DNA of 64,000 nt from Pseudogulbenkiania ferrooxidans 2002 (GCF_000174355.1 NZ_ACIS01000008.1:222936-286935), one strand, 5' to 3'. Numbered from the stretch's first letter, positions 19,309-29,691 are shown. The notes: generated from the letters alone by a model not told the origin. Made by a program: numbers and translations.

Positions 19309-19385
19309 CGGGGTGTAGCTTAGCCTGGTAGAGCGCTACGTTCGGGACGTAGAGGCCGGAGGTTCGAATCCTCTCACCCCGACCA
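19309..19385 (+). tRNA. tRNA-Pro(CGG), copy 5
   Basis: Identical to copy 1, with the copied promoter TTGCGG-N17-TAAAAT upstream. Confidence 0.97.
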
Positions 19386-19390
19386 GATTC

Positions 19391-19429
19391 AAAAAAGCCT
19401 TGATGCGCAGCATACGTCAAGGCTTTTTT
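19391..19429 (+). terminator. Terminator after tRNA-Pro copy 5
   Basis: Same hairpin as 18636-18674. Confidence 0.85.
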
Positions 19430-19443
19430 ACCAAGTTTGGGTG

Positions 19444-19519
19444 GCCGGTATAGCTCAGTTGGTAGAGCAGCGCATTCGTAATGCGAAGGTCGGGGGTTCG
19501 ACTCCTCTTACCGGCACCA
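19444..19519 (+). tRNA. tRNA-Thr(CGT), copy 2
   Basis: Identical mature sequence to copy 1. Only the bases just upstream differ. Confidence 0.95.
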
Positions 19520-19525
19520 TATAGA

Positions 19526-19558
19526 AAAAAGCCTGGCGGCAATGCCAGGCTTTTTTTA
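19526..19558 (+). terminator. Terminator after tRNA-Thr copy 2
   Basis: Same hairpin as 18771-18803. Confidence 0.85.
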
Positions 19559-19680
19559 TTTCCGGTTGTCTCGCCTGAGCCCGCTGCCGTGGGGCGTGCT
19601 GTGCGTGTTGTCGCGGCGGTGCCTGGGCGGTGTTTGTCGGCCGCGGGTCGTGTCTTCCCGGTGATTCTTGGCGGCGGGGG

Positions 19681-20466
19681 TTATTGTGTCAGCGGCGCTA
19701 GCAAGGGGCTATAGCCCAGTTGGCGCAGCTTGCTCATGGTTTCCTCGGCTTCGGCGCGGGTGCGGAATGGTCCGACGTGTACTTTCGTCTCGGTATGGGC
19801 TTCGATGCCGTTTGCCTTGAGCGTCTCGATCAGTTTCTGCGCATTGCCAAGGCTGGTGAACAAGCCGAGCTGCACCTTGTAGCCCAGCGAGGAGCCTGCC
19901 GGTCTGGCCTTGCTGACGGGTGCAGGAGCAGGGAGAGGTTCGTTCTGGGGCTGCGGCTTGAAGGCTTGGGGGGGTACGCTGCTCTCCTCCTTGCTCTCTT
20001 CTTTTGCCTCCGGGGCCGTTTTCGCCGTTGGGGCGGGAGTGATGGTCGGTGCCTTGGCTTGGGGCGGAATGGTCGGCACTTTCGCATGGATGGCCGCGAC
20101 ACCCGGGGTCTTGCTGGTGTCCGGAGCGGGCGGGGCGATATGGCCCGATGGAGTCGGGCTGGCCGGGGCCGCTTGCGGCGTGGGCTGGCTCGCTTCCATC
20201 GCGGCCGGTGCGCTGCTTTCAATCGCGGCGGGAGGCTCTGTCGCAGGGGCTGACGCGACATTGGCGATCTTGCCCGAACTGCCTTGCGGTTCGGTGGCCG
20301 TCATGGCGACTTCGTCGCGTTTGCCGAAATGGTCCAGAACCGGGATGGCGGCCAGCGCCAGCACCACCAAGCCGCCGGCGATGAGCAAGCGCTTCTTCAG
20401 TTTTCGACTGATGTCTTTTTCATCGCCGCCATTGGGCGGAGGGGGTGTCTGGGTGTCTGGGCTCAT
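19681..20466 (-). CDS. SPOR-domain membrane protein (FtsN/DedD-like)
   Basis: Probable cell-division-associated protein (261 aa), bitopic in the inner membrane. Start ATG at 20466 (MSPDTQTPPPPNGGDEKD). An upstream extension of the frame has no family features. Order: short cytoplasmic N-terminus, basic SRKLKKR, one membrane helix (LLIAGGLVVLALAAIPVL, about 25-42), about 140 residues of Pro/Ala/Lys-rich periplasmic linker, then a C-terminal SPOR domain (GYKVQLGLFTSLGNAQKLIE to YSPLLAPLTQ) that binds denuded septal peptidoglycan. It could be DedD or an FtsN-type protein, and the sequence does not decide. Its last 220 nt are duplicated at 18926-19145. Confidence 0.88.
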   Translation of the reverse strand: MSPDTQTPPPPNGGDEKDISRKLKKRLLIAGGLVVLALAAIPVLDHFGKRDEVAMTATEPQGSSGKIANVASAPATEPPAAIESSAPAAMEASQPTPQAAPASPTPSGHIAPPAPDTSKTPGVAAIHAKVPTIPPQAKAPTITPAPTAKTAPEAKEESKEESSVPPQAFKPQPQNEPLPAPAPVSKARPAGSSLGYKVQLGLFTSLGNAQKLIETLKANGIEAHTETKVHVGPFRTRAEAEETMSKLRQLGYSPLLAPLTQ

Positions 20467-20596
20467 TGTGCTTAAATTTTGTGCAGCAAAGGCTTGAAAA
20501 GGCTGGTAAAGTACCGGGTTCCTCAGAATTGGGTAGCCCGAATGGCTAGGCTGCAAACTAGTTTAGCCATTTGTCTTGGAATTAGGGAGATTTTTT

Positions 20597-21022
20597 ATGG
20601 CAATTGAACGCACTCTGTCCATCATCAAACCGGACGCCGTAGCGAAAAACGTTATCGGCAAGATCTACGATCGTTTCGAGTCGGCCGGCCTGAAAGTTGT
20701 CGCCGCCAAAATGAAGCAACTGTCGCGCGCCGAAGCCGAAGGCTTCTACGCTGTGCACAAAGAGCGTCCTTTCTTCAACGACCTGGTGAGCTTCATGATC
20801 TCCGGCCCGGTCATGATCCAGGCGCTGGAAGGCGAGAATGCCGTCCTGAAGAACCGCGAACTGATGGGCGCGACCGATCCGAAGAAAGCCGACGCCGGCA
20901 CCATCCGCGCCGATTTCGCCGAGTCGATCGATGCCAACGCCGTACACGGTTCCGACAGCGTTGAAAACGCTGCTATCGAAGTGGCCTACTTCTTCGCCGC
21001 TTCCGAAGTTTGCTCGCGTTAA
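20597..21022 (+). CDS. ndk: Nucleoside diphosphate kinase
   Basis: Ndk (141 aa) transfers the gamma phosphate from ATP to (d)NDPs through a phosphohistidine. Full length: [20 protein letters not shown] opening, and the active site [10 protein letters not shown] with His117. Start ATG at 20597 with AGGGAGA 7 nt upstream. An in-frame start at 20576 would add residues not found in the family. It begins the conserved cluster ndk-rlmN-pilW-rodZ-ispG-hisS. Confidence 0.98.
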   Translation: MAIERTLSIIKPDAVAKNVIGKIYDRFESAGLKVVAAKMKQLSRAEAEGFYAVHKERPFFNDLVSFMISGPVMIQALEGENAVLKNRELMGATDPKKADAGTIRADFAESIDANAVHGSDSVENAAIEVAYFFAASEVCSR

Positions 21023-21082
21023 TTAGCCGTATCGCTGTACCGGGGTGGCCGCCATGGCGGCTGCCCTGTCAATGAGGATTGC

Positions 21083-22177
21083 ATGAAAACCAACCTGCTC
21101 GACTTCAATCTGGCCCAGTTGACCGATCACTTTGCCGCGATGGGCGAAAAGCCGTTCCGCGCCAAGCAGGTGATGCGCTGGATGCACCAGATGGGCGAGG
21201 CCGATTTCGACGCCATGACCGACATTGCCAAGAGCTTGCGTTGCAAGCTGCACGAGTCGGCCGAGGTGCGCGTGCCCGACCTGATGGTCGAACAGGCTTC
21301 CAGTGATGGTACCCGCAAGTGGCTGCTCGACGTCGGCACCGGCAACGGTGTCGAAACCGTGTTCATCCCCGAGGATGATCGCGGCACCTTGTGCATATCA
21401 TCCCAGGTGGGGTGCGCCCTCGAATGCACCTTCTGCTCCACCGGTCGCCAGGGTTTCAACCGTAACCTGTCGACCGCCGAGATCATCGGCCAGCTGTGGT
21501 GGGCCAACAAGGCGATGGGAGTGACGCCGAAGAATGAACGCGTCATCTCCAACGTGGTCATGATGGGTATGGGCGAGCCGCTGGCCAACTTCGACAACGT
21601 GGTGTCGGCTCTGCAGATCATGCTGGACGACCACGGCTACGGTTTGAGCCGTCGCCGCGTCACGGTGTCGACCTCTGGCATGGTGCCGCAGATGGACCGT
21701 CTGCGCGAAGCCTGCCCGGTGGCGCTGGCCGTCAGTCTGCATGCACCGAACGATGCCATTCGCGATGTGATTGTGCCCATCAACAAGAAATACCCGCTGC
21801 GCGAACTCATGGCAGCCTGCCAGCGCTACCTGGAAAAGGCCCCGCGGGACTTCGTGACGTTCGAGTACGTGATGCTTGACGATGTCAACGATAGACCTGA
21901 ACATGCTCGCCAGTTGATTGAGCTGGTGAAAGATGTGCCGTGCAAGTTCAACCTGATCCCGTTTAATCCGTTCCCGAACTCGGGTTACGAGCGTTCCAGC
22001 AACAACGCCATTCATCGCTTCCGGGAGATACTGCAAGAGGCGGGGTATGTGGTGACGGTGCGCAAGACGCGCGGCGACGATATCGACGCCGCTTGCGGCC
22101 AGCTGGCGGGGCAGGTGCAGGACAAGACGCGACGCAAGACAAAGTGGATCCGAATCGAGGAGGATGGTGCGGCATGA
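21083..22177 (+). CDS. rlmN: Dual-specificity 23S rRNA/tRNA adenine-C2 methyltransferase
   Basis: RlmN (364 aa) is a radical SAM enzyme that methylates C2 of A2503 in 23S rRNA and A37 in certain tRNAs. The 4Fe-4S ligands are C111, C115 and C118 in [29 protein letters not shown] and AVSLHAPND follow, with the methyl-carrying Cys in [10 protein letters not shown] near the end. The ATG at 21083 follows GAGGA. Its stop overlaps the pilW ATG (ATGA at 22174-22177). Confidence 0.97.
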   Translation: MKTNLLDFNLAQLTDHFAAMGEKPFRAKQVMRWMHQMGEADFDAMTDIAKSLRCKLHESAEVRVPDLMVEQASSDGTRKWLLDVGTGNGVETVFIPEDDRGTLCISSQVGCALECTFCSTGRQGFNRNLSTAEIIGQLWWANKAMGVTPKNERVISNVVMMGMGEPLANFDNVVSALQIMLDDHGYGLSRRRVTVSTSGMVPQMDRLREACPVALAVSLHAPNDAIRDVIVPINKKYPLRELMAACQRYLEKAPRDFVTFEYVMLDDVNDRPEHARQLIELVKDVPCKFNLIPFNPFPNSGYERSSNNAIHRFREILQEAGYVVTVRKTRGDDIDAACGQLAGQVQDKTRRKTKWIRIEEDGAA

Positions 22178-22912
22178 AGAAAGGGCAAATGTGGCTTGCT
22201 GGATGCTTGATGGCTTTTGGCATGACTGTATTTTGCTGCCGCACCGACCAACGAACTGGCTCAGATCCGCACCCAACTGGCCGTGGAGTATTCCCGGGTC
22301 GGTAATTACAAGGCGGCGCTGCTGTCCGCCGATCAGGCCATCGCCGCCGATCAGCGCTACGTGCCGGCTTACCTAGCCAAGGCCTATGTGCTGACCTTGC
22401 TGAAGGTGGATGGCGACGCCGAGCAGAATTACCAGAAGGCCTTGGCGATGGAGCCCGCTAATCCGGAAGCCAATAACAATTACGGCGAATTCCTGTGCGA
22501 CCACGGGCGTGCTCAGGACGGCATGGGCTATTTTGCCAAGGCCCTGGCCAATCCGCTGTACGACACCCCGCAGACCGCCTACCTGAACCTGGGGCGGTGC
22601 AGTGCCTTGCTGGGGCAGAAAGCCCAGGCCAACGACTATCTGTTGTCGGCCCTGCGCGTTTCTCCTAATTATCCGCCCGCGCTCAAGGAACTGGCGGCGC
22701 TGCACTTTGGTCAAGGTAACGCCAAACTGGCCGCGTTCTATTTCGATCGCCTGGCCGACAACGTTGGCGAGATGCCGGCCGACGTGTTGCTGTTGGGGGT
22801 GAAAATCGCCCGCAAGACCAATGAGCAGGGCAAGGCCGATCTCTATGCCGCAAGGCTCAAGAGCCGATATCCCGATTCGAAAGAAACGCAAGAGTTGTTG
22901 AGTGGTCTTTGA
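22174..22912 (+). pseudogene. pilW: Type IV pilus biogenesis TPR protein PilW/PilF, apparent frameshift
   Basis: PilW/PilF is a TPR pilotin needed for type IV pilus secretin assembly or fibre stability. ATG at 22174 starts a signal peptide ([20 protein letters not shown]) but the frame stops at about 22305. Removing one T from the TTTT run at 22231-22234 joins it to AAAPTNELAQIRTQLAVEYS and then to TPR repeats up to 22912, restoring a normal protein of 245 aa. As written, the large part could only start at a GTG (22283), without a signal peptide. The repeats (YKAALLSADQAI, YVPAYLAKAYVLTLLK, PEANNNYGEFLCDHGR) are undisturbed. It may be a sequencing error in a short homopolymer or a real phase-variable or inactivating change. 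The gene overlaps rodZ by one base. Confidence 0.8.
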
Positions 22913-23799
22913 TGGAATCTCAAACCGAACAGAATAGTACCCTGCCGCCAGACCGCGATAGCGTCGGGGCAGCGCTCAAGGCGGCCCGTGAGGCCGCCGG
23001 TCTTAGCCTGGGTGAGGTGGCGGACCGGCTCAAGCTGTCGCTCAAGCAACTGGAGGCGATTGAGGCCGATCGTTTCGAGGCGTTGCCTGGTGCCGCCTTC
23101 GTTCGTGGCTTCGTGCGTAATTACGCCCGGTTTCTGGGCCTGGATGCCGTACCCTTGATGGCTCGGCTGGAGGAACGGTTCCCCTCTTCCGTCAAGGAAG
23201 TGGCGAATCTCTCCAAGGAGGTCGAGGCGGCTTCCGTGGTCAGCGAACCGGAGGAAACGTCCGGACTGCTGGGAAAGCGGGCGATCCTGCTGGTGCTGGT
23301 GGTCGTCTTGGCCGCCGGCGCCTTCTGGTTTGCCCGCCCCGGGTCCGAGCCGGCCAAGGACGAAGCCAAACAGGACCTGGCCCCGATGCTGACCGAGCAG
23401 TCGACGGCTTCGGCCCCGGTCGAGGCCGAGCCTGTCAAGGGCGCATCGGCTGCGGTGACGGCTCCCGAACCCGCACCCGTTCCCGCCCCAGCTGCTAAGC
23501 CGGCTCCCGCCGTGGCGGCTGCGCCGGCATCCGCTCCCGTCTCCGCGCCGCCCACGGCAGGGGGCGGCACGGTCAAGCTGATCGCCAAGCAGGATGCCTG
23601 GGTGTCGGTGATCGATGGCAGCGGCAAGAAACTGGTGTTTGAGACGCTCAAGGCCGGAGCCGCCAAGGAAGTGGTCGGCCAGTCCCCGTTCAAGCTCACG
23701 GTCGGCAACGCCACACAGGTCGAGGTGTCCTTCAACGGCCAACCGGTGGTGATGACCGGCAAGATTCGCGGTACCACCGCCAGACTAGAACTCAAGTAG
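22912..23799 (+). CDS. rodZ: Cytoskeleton protein RodZ
   Basis: RodZ (295 aa) couples MreB filaments to the cell-wall elongation machinery. N-terminal HTH_25 domain (residues about 15-85: LKAAREAAGLSLGEVADRLK, LEAIEADRFEALPG, FVRGFVRNYARFLGLD), one membrane helix (AILLVLVVVLAAGAFWFA, about 123-140), a Pro/Ala linker, and a C-terminal periplasmic DUF4115 beta domain (VKLIAKQDAWVSVIDGSG to the end). ATG at 22912 shares its A with the pilW stop, so the two are coupled. Confidence 0.95.
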   Translation: MESQTEQNSTLPPDRDSVGAALKAAREAAGLSLGEVADRLKLSLKQLEAIEADRFEALPGAAFVRGFVRNYARFLGLDAVPLMARLEERFPSSVKEVANLSKEVEAASVVSEPEETSGLLGKRAILLVLVVVLAAGAFWFARPGSEPAKDEAKQDLAPMLTEQSTASAPVEAEPVKGASAAVTAPEPAPVPAPAAKPAPAVAAAPASAPVSAPPTAGGGTVKLIAKQDAWVSVIDGSGKKLVFETLKAGAAKEVVGQSPFKLTVGNATQVEVSFNGQPVVMTGKIRGTTARLELK

Positions 23800-23811
23800 G
23801 TAATCTGTCAC

Positions 23812-25092
23812 ATGGATAGCGTGCTGATCGCGCGACGCCCCACCCGTCAGGTACGAGTGGGGCATGTTATTGTCGGCTCCGAGGCGCCGGTGGTGGTGCA
23901 GTCGATGACCAATACCGATACCGCCGATGCGGCTGCGACCGCCCAGCAGGTATTCGAGTTGGCCGAAGCCGGCTCGGAACTGGTGCGCATCACGGTGAAC
24001 TCCCCCGAGGCAGCAGCGGCGGTCGCCGAGGTGCGTCAACGCCTCGACGACATGGGCTGCAACGTGCCGCTGGTGGGCGACTTCCACTTCAACGGCGAGC
24101 GTCTGCTGCGCGACTATCCCGATTGCGCGCGTGCCCTGGCGAAGTACCGCATCAACCCTGGCAACGTCGGCAAGGGCGCCAAGGGCGACGACAAGTTCGC
24201 CTACATGATCCGTGCCGCCATCGAGTACGACAAGCCGGTGCGTATCGGCGTCAACTGGGGCAGTTTGGACCAGACCTTGGCGGTACGGTTGATGGACGAG
24301 AACAGCCGCCGTGCCGAGCCGCTGGCACCGGACGCGGTAATGCGCGAGGCGCTGATCGTGTCGGCGCTGGAGAGCGCGGGCAAGGCGATGGAACTGGGGC
24401 TGCCGGCTGACAAGATCATCCTGTCGTGCAAGGTCAGTCATGTGCAGGACCTGATTTCGGTGTACCGCGATCTTGGCCGGCGCTGCGATTTTCCGCTGCA
24501 CCTGGGGCTGACCGAGGCCGGCATGGGCTCGAAGGGCATCGTCGCCTCGACCGCGGCGCTGTCGGTGCTGCTGCAGGAAGGCATTGGCGACACCATCCGC
24601 ATCTCGCTGACCCCGGCGCCGGGCGAGTCGCGCAACCGGGAAGTGGTGGTGGCGCAGGAAATCCTGCAGACCATGGGGCTGCGTTCGTTTACCCCGCTGG
24701 TGACGGCCTGCCCCGGCTGCGGCCGCACTTCCAGCACCTTTTTCCAGGAGCTGGCTGACAGCATCCAGGGCTATCTGCGCGAGCAGATGCCGGTATGGCG
24801 CCTGCAATACCCGGGCGTCGAAGACATGAAAGTGGCCGTGATGGGCTGCGTGGTGAACGGCCCGGGCGAGAGCAAGTTGGCCGACATTGGCATTTCCCTG
24901 CCGGGCACCGGCGAAGTGCCGGTGGCGCCGGTCTATGTCGACGGCGAGAAGAACGTGACCCTGAAGGGCGATACCATCGCCGCCGATTTCAAGGCGCTGG
25001 TCGACGATTACGTGCGCTCCCGCTACGGGGAAGGGGGCGCCAAGCGGCGCGACTCCGTTGTGCGCACGATACCGATCAAGACGGTCGGCTGA
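23812..25092 (+). CDS. ispG: 4-hydroxy-3-methylbut-2-enyl diphosphate synthase
   Basis: IspG (426 aa) is the penultimate enzyme of the MEP isoprenoid pathway, a 4Fe-4S protein converting MEcPP to HMBPP with reduced flavodoxin or ferredoxin. Signatures: [38 protein letters not shown]. The cluster Cys residues are in ACPGCGRTS and [12 protein letters not shown], with the fourth ligand the usual Glu after it. A loop between the barrel and the cluster domain makes it longer than the E. coli enzyme (372 aa), as in other betaproteobacteria. 12 nt after rodZ. Confidence 0.97.
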   Translation: MDSVLIARRPTRQVRVGHVIVGSEAPVVVQSMTNTDTADAAATAQQVFELAEAGSELVRITVNSPEAAAAVAEVRQRLDDMGCNVPLVGDFHFNGERLLRDYPDCARALAKYRINPGNVGKGAKGDDKFAYMIRAAIEYDKPVRIGVNWGSLDQTLAVRLMDENSRRAEPLAPDAVMREALIVSALESAGKAMELGLPADKIILSCKVSHVQDLISVYRDLGRRCDFPLHLGLTEAGMGSKGIVASTAALSVLLQEGIGDTIRISLTPAPGESRNREVVVAQEILQTMGLRSFTPLVTACPGCGRTSSTFFQELADSIQGYLREQMPVWRLQYPGVEDMKVAVMGCVVNGPGESKLADIGISLPGTGEVPVAPVYVDGEKNVTLKGDTIAADFKALVDDYVRSRYGEGGAKRRDSVVRTIPIKTVG

Positions 25093-25121
25093 ACCGAATA
25101 AAGACTGAGAAGAAGCGAGCA

Positions 25122-26393
25122 ATGACGCAAAAGATCCAGGCCATTCGCGGCATGAACGACGTGCTGCCGGCCGATTCGCACCAGTGGGAGTATTTCGAGA
25201 ACATCCTGCGCGGCTGGCTGGCCGATTACGGCTACCAGAACATCCGCACGCCGATCGTCGAGGAAACCCGGCTGTTCGTGCGTTCCATCGGCGAAGTGAC
25301 CGATATCGTCGAGAAGGAAATGTATTCCTTCACCGACAGCCTGAACGGTGACAGCCTGACGCTGCGCCCGGAAGGCACCGCCGGCACCCTGCGTGCCGTG
25401 GTCGAGCACAACCTGCTGTACAACGCCACGCAGCGTCTGTGGTACATGGGCCCGATGTTCCGTCACGAGCGTCCGCAGAAGGGGCGCTATCGTCAGTTCC
25501 ACCAGATCGGCATCGAGGCGCTGGGCTTTGCCGGGCCGGATATCGACGCCGAAATCATCCTGATGACGGCCGACCTGTGGAAGCGCCTGGGCCTGGCCGA
25601 CAGCGTGGAATTGCAGCTCAACACCCTGGGCAACAAGGATGAGCGTGCGGCGCATCGCGAGGCGCTGATCGCCTATCTCGAGCGCCATCACGACATGCTG
25701 GACGAGGACGGCAAGCGCCGCCTCTACAGCAATCCGCTGCGCGTGCTGGATACCAAGAACCCGGCATTGCAGGAGATCTGCAACGCCGCGCCGCGTCTAA
25801 CCGACTATCTGGGCGATGAGTCGCGTGCCCATTACGAGGGCTGGAAGGCGATGATCGACGGCCTCGGCATACGCTACGTGGAGAATCCGCGGCTGGTGCG
25901 CGGGCTCGACTACTACAACCAGTCGGTGTTCGAATGGGTGACCACCGAGCTGGGGGCGCAGGGTACGGTGTGTGCCGGTGGTCGTTACGACGGCCTGGTC
26001 GAGCAACTCGGCGGCAAGCCGGCTCCCGGCATCGGCTTCGGCATGGGCCTGGAGCGGGTGATGCTGCTGTTGCAGGAAAAAAACCGCCTGCCGGCATCGC
26101 GCGGGGTGGACGTCTACCTGGTGCAGCAGGGTGCTGGCGCGCCGCTGTACGCCATGCAGCTGGCGGCCAGCCTGCGTGCCGCCGGCCTGTCGGTGATTCA
26201 GCACTGCGGCGAAGGCAGTTTCAAGTCGCAAATGAAAAAGGCCGACGGCTGTGGCGCGCAGTTTGCCGTGATCGTCGGTGAAAACGAAGTGGCCAACGCC
26301 ACGGCGGTGGTCAAGCCGTTGCGCCTCGAGGCCGCTCAGGAAACCGTCGCGCTGGCGGCGGTGGCCGAAACCATCACCCGAATCAAGGCTTGA
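25122..26393 (+). CDS. hisS: Histidine-tRNA ligase
   Basis: Class II aminoacyl-tRNA synthetase (423 aa) charging tRNA-His. ATG at 25122 gives [19 protein letters not shown]. Class II motif 2 is [19 protein letters not shown], and the histidine-specific motifs are [13 protein letters not shown] and AGGRYDGL. Motif 3 is [13 protein letters not shown]. The C-terminal anticodon-binding domain (about 325-423) is present. Compare hisZ at 33510, a paralogue without tRNA function. It sits 29 nt after ispG. Confidence 0.98.
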   Translation: MTQKIQAIRGMNDVLPADSHQWEYFENILRGWLADYGYQNIRTPIVEETRLFVRSIGEVTDIVEKEMYSFTDSLNGDSLTLRPEGTAGTLRAVVEHNLLYNATQRLWYMGPMFRHERPQKGRYRQFHQIGIEALGFAGPDIDAEIILMTADLWKRLGLADSVELQLNTLGNKDERAAHREALIAYLERHHDMLDEDGKRRLYSNPLRVLDTKNPALQEICNAAPRLTDYLGDESRAHYEGWKAMIDGLGIRYVENPRLVRGLDYYNQSVFEWVTTELGAQGTVCAGGRYDGLVEQLGGKPAPGIGFGMGLERVMLLLQEKNRLPASRGVDVYLVQQGAGAPLYAMQLAASLRAAGLSVIQHCGEGSFKSQMKKADGCGAQFAVIVGENEVANATAVVKPLRLEAAQETVALAAVAETITRIKA

Positions 26394-26412
26394 AAACATA
26401 AGGGGGAACGCG

Positions 26413-27042
26413 ATGGCGTTCGACTTGCAAGAACAAGAACAGATCGACGAGCTGAAGGCCTTCTGGGCGCAGTGGGGCAAGTGGATCTCGGCGGCGGTGT
26501 TGGCGGCGGCGCTGGGCTACCTGGGTACCAAGGGCTGGACCTACTACCAGCAGTCGCAGGCCGAGAAGGCCTCGGCCGTCTACGACGAGGTGGCGGGCGC
26601 GGCGCAGGCGGGCGACCTGGCCAAGATGAAGAGCTCGATGGCAGTGTTGCAGAGCGATTACGGGCGCACCGCCTACGCCAGCCGTGCCGCCTTGCTGGCG
26701 GCCAAGACCGCCTTCGACAAGCAGGATCTGGCCTTGGCCAAGTCGCAGCTGACTTGGGCCGCGGAGCATGCCAAGGAGCCTGCCTTGCAGGCGGTAGCTC
26801 GCCTGCGTCTGGCGGCGGTGCTGCTCGATGAAAAGCGCTACGACGCCGCCATTGCCGAGCTGAACCAGGAGCATGTCAGTGCCTACGATGCCCTGTTTCT
26901 CGACCTGAAAGGCGATGTTTACGCCGCCAAGGGCGACAGCAAAGCCGCGCGTGACCAGTACCGCTCGGCCTTGGCCAAGCTGGCGGGGGATTCGCCCAAC
27001 CGCCAGTATATTCAGACCAAACTTGATGCCCTGGGAGGCTGA
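26413..27042 (+). CDS. yfgM: YfgM-type TPR membrane protein, SecYEG ancillary subunit
   Basis: Bitopic inner-membrane protein (209 aa). A short cytoplasmic N-terminus (MAFDLQEQEQIDELKAFWAQ) is followed by one helix (ISAAVLAAALGYLG, about 25-38) and a periplasmic TPR-like domain (YDAAIAELNQEHVSAYDALF, GDVYAAKGDSKAARDQYRSA). E. coli YfgM associates with SecYEG and PpiD and helps hand over exported proteins. It lies between hisS and bamB as in E. coli. ATG at 26413. Confidence 0.9.
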   Translation: MAFDLQEQEQIDELKAFWAQWGKWISAAVLAAALGYLGTKGWTYYQQSQAEKASAVYDEVAGAAQAGDLAKMKSSMAVLQSDYGRTAYASRAALLAAKTAFDKQDLALAKSQLTWAAEHAKEPALQAVARLRLAAVLLDEKRYDAAIAELNQEHVSAYDALFLDLKGDVYAAKGDSKAARDQYRSALAKLAGDSPNRQYIQTKLDALGG

Positions 27043-27045
27043 GCG

Positions 27046-28188
27046 ATGCGCTGTCGTGTACTGGTTTCTGCCCTGATTTCCGCCAGCGTGCTGTCTGGCT
27101 GCGCCAGCTGGTTTACCAGCTCCACACGTGTCGAGCCGACGCCATTGCAGGCGGTGCGCGTGGAGCAGCCGCTCAAGCTCAAATGGTCCGACTCGGTCGG
27201 CGATGTTGCCCATGGCGGTTTCCTGCCGGTCTACCAGAACGGCAACGTGGTGGTGGCCGAGGCCCGTGGCCACATCGAGGTATTCGACGCCCTGAGCGGG
27301 CGCAAGGTCAGCGAATTGGCTCTCAAGCGCGAGCTGAGTGCTGGCCCCGGCGTGACCGACACGCTGGTGCTGGTGACGACCACCGATGGCCGCTTGCTGG
27401 CGGTCGATCGTTCCAGCGGCGCGGTCCGCTGGGAGCAGACGCTGACCAGCCTGGCACTGGAAGCGCCGCAGGCCGGCAGCGAGGTGGTCACGGTGCGCAC
27501 CAACGACGGCCGGGTAACCGGCTTCGCTTTGGCCGACGGCAAGCAGCTGTGGTCGGTGTCCCGTGTCTTGCCGCAGCTGACGGTGGAAAACAATGGCTCG
27601 CTGCAGCGTGCCGGGGACGAGGCCATCCTGGCCGGCCAGGCCGGTGGCCGTCTGGTGGTATTGAGCCCGAAGAACGGCAACGTGCTGTGGGAGGCCAGCG
27701 TGGCCAGTCCGCGCGGGGCCACCGAACTGGAACGCGTCACCGACGTGGTGTCACGCCCGGTATTCGACGCCGGCCAGGTGTGCGCCGTGGCGTTCCAGGG
27801 GCGGGTGGCCTGCTTCGAGGCGCGCGGCGGCAACCTGCTGTGGGCGCGTGACGTGTCGTCTAGCCACGGGCTGGCGGTCGATGCGCGCAATGTGTATGTC
27901 ACCGGCGACGATGGCAGTCTGTGGGCGTTCGACCGCAGTACCGGCCGCAACATCTGGAAGCTGGATGATCTGAAGTATCGCAACGTGTCGGGTCCGGCCA
28001 TGCTGGGCCGCTACGTGCTGGTGACGGATGGCGAAGGATATGCCCATCTGGTCGCCGCTGACAGCGGCCGCATTGTGGGTCGCACCAAGGTCGGGACCGA
28101 ACGTCTGACCGGACAACCGGTATCGCTGGGCGATACGGCGCTGGTATTAGGCCGTAACGGTCGCCTGGCCATGCTGTCACTGGAATAA
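27046..28188 (+). CDS. bamB: Outer membrane protein assembly factor BamB
   Basis: Lipoprotein (380 aa) of the BAM complex, which inserts beta-barrels into the outer membrane, probably including the secretin and other porins. Lipobox LSGC, Cys at about residue 19. The rest is an eight-bladed PQQ-like propeller with repeated W-type blades (GRLLAVDRSSGAVRWEQTL, DGRVTGFALADGKQLWSV, LVVLSPKNGNVLWEASV, DGSLWAFDRSTGRNIWKL). Three nt after yfgM, 12 nt before der. Confidence 0.96.
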   Translation: MRCRVLVSALISASVLSGCASWFTSSTRVEPTPLQAVRVEQPLKLKWSDSVGDVAHGGFLPVYQNGNVVVAEARGHIEVFDALSGRKVSELALKRELSAGPGVTDTLVLVTTTDGRLLAVDRSSGAVRWEQTLTSLALEAPQAGSEVVTVRTNDGRVTGFALADGKQLWSVSRVLPQLTVENNGSLQRAGDEAILAGQAGGRLVVLSPKNGNVLWEASVASPRGATELERVTDVVSRPVFDAGQVCAVAFQGRVACFEARGGNLLWARDVSSSHGLAVDARNVYVTGDDGSLWAFDRSTGRNIWKLDDLKYRNVSGPAMLGRYVLVTDGEGYAHLVAADSGRIVGRTKVGTERLTGQPVSLGDTALVLGRNGRLAMLSLE

Positions 28189-28200
28189 AGCAGTCTCTTG

Positions 28201-29592
28201 ATGAAACCAACTGTAGCCCTGGTCGGCCGACCCAACGTCGGCAAATCGACCCTCTTCAACCGCCTGACCCGCAGCCGGGATGCCCTGGTGGCGGATCAGC
28301 CGGGTCTGACCCGTGATCGTCATTACGGTCATGGCCGCGTCGGCGACAAGCCTTATCTAGTGGTCGACACCGGTGGCTTCGAGCCGGTCGTGGACGAAGG
28401 CATCCTGTTCGAAATGGCCCGCCAGACCCTGCAGGCGGTCGACGAGGCCGATGCCATCGTGTTTCTGGTCGACGGCCGCACCGGCATCACGCCGCAGGAC
28501 AAGATCATTGCCAATCGCCTGCGCCAGAACGATCGCCCGGTATTCCTGGTGGTCAACAAGGCCGAGGGCATCAGCCAGTCGATCGCCGGGGCCGAGTTCC
28601 ACGAGCTGGCGCTGGGCGAGCCCTTGGCGATCTCGGCTGCACACGGCGACGGCGTGCGCGAGCTGATGGAGATGGTGCTCGAGCCGTTCCCGGCCGCCAC
28701 CGACGAGAAGGAGGTGCGCCATCCCAAGTTCGCCGTGATCGGCCGCCCCAACGTCGGCAAGTCGACGCTGGTGAACGCCATCTTGGGCGAAGAGCGGGTG
28801 ATCGCGTTCGACCAGGCTGGGACCACGCGCGACAGCATCTACATCGATTTCGAGCGCGACGACCACACCTATACCATCATCGATACGGCCGGGGTGCGCC
28901 GCCGCGGCAAGGTCAATGAGACCATCGAGAAGTTTTCGGTGATCAAGACCATGAAGGCCATCGAGGATGCCAATGTGGCCGTTCTGGTGCTGGATGCCCA
29001 ACTCGATATCTCGGAGCAGGATGCCACCATCGCCGGCTTTGCGCTGGAGGCGGGGCGGGCGCTGGTGGTGGCGGTCAACAAGTGGGACAACATCGATACC
29101 GAGCAGAAGGAACTGGTCAAGCACGAGATCGCGCGCAAGCTGGGTTTCCTCGACTTTGCCAAGTTCCATTTCATCTCGGCCATCGAGGGGCGCGGCATCG
29201 CCGACCTATTCAAGTCGATCGACGAAGCCTACCGCGCCGCCATGGTCAAGCTGGCAACGCCCAAGCTGACTCGGGTGCTGGAGGTGGCGGTTGAGCGCCA
29301 GGCACCGCCGCGGGTCGGGCAGGTACGGCCGAAAATGCGTTATGCTCACCAAGGCGGCATGAATCCGCCGATTATCGTGATCCATGGCAACGCGTTGGCC
29401 AAGGTGCCGGATAGTTACACCCGTTACCTGGAACATACCTTCCGCAAAGTGTTCAAATTGCAAGGAACACCGTTGCGGGTGCAGTTCAAGTCGGCGGAAA
29501 ACCCGTTCGACAGCGAGAAGGAAAGCAAGGGCGGCAAGCCCGGCAAGCTGGTGACGCTGGGCAAGAAGGGCAAGCTGCGCAACAAGCCTTGA
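28201..29592 (+). CDS. der: Ribosome-associated GTPase Der (EngA)
   Basis: Essential double GTPase (463 aa) for 50S assembly. Two G domains: first P-loop [12 protein letters not shown] (8-19) with DTGGFEP and NKAEG, second P-loop [12 protein letters not shown] (about 181-192) with [11 protein letters not shown] and NKWD. The C-terminal KH-like domain ([30 protein letters not shown]) is complete, with a basic tail rich in Lys/Gly. ATG at 28201. A TTG three bases upstream is an unlikely start. Confidence 0.98.
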   Translation: MKPTVALVGRPNVGKSTLFNRLTRSRDALVADQPGLTRDRHYGHGRVGDKPYLVVDTGGFEPVVDEGILFEMARQTLQAVDEADAIVFLVDGRTGITPQDKIIANRLRQNDRPVFLVVNKAEGISQSIAGAEFHELALGEPLAISAAHGDGVRELMEMVLEPFPAATDEKEVRHPKFAVIGRPNVGKSTLVNAILGEERVIAFDQAGTTRDSIYIDFERDDHTYTIIDTAGVRRRGKVNETIEKFSVIKTMKAIEDANVAVLVLDAQLDISEQDATIAGFALEAGRALVVAVNKWDNIDTEQKELVKHEIARKLGFLDFAKFHFISAIEGRGIADLFKSIDEAYRAAMVKLATPKLTRVLEVAVERQAPPRVGQVRPKMRYAHQGGMNPPIIVIHGNALAKVPDSYTRYLEHTFRKVFKLQGTPLRVQFKSAENPFDSEKESKGGKPGKLVTLGKKGKLRNKP

Positions 29593-29691
29593 GGCGCGTC
29601 CTTGGCCGTATCGGACCGGGTTGTCGCGGTGTTGGCCGCAGAGTGGCCGGGAATCTCCGGCCTGAGAGGTGCCGAATAGTTTCCGGGCTGC

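Larger units (their letters stand above)
19146..19388. repeat. 243-nt direct repeat, right copy (tRNA-Pro pair)
   Basis: Second copy of 17903-18145. It begins directly after the truncated SPOR gene with no shared bases at the joint. Confidence 0.92.
19309..19900. repeat. 592-nt direct repeat, right copy (tRNA-Pro, tRNA-Thr, 3' end of SPOR gene)
   Basis: Second copy of 18554-19145. Here the SPOR gene continues intact beyond the repeat. Confidence 0.9.
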
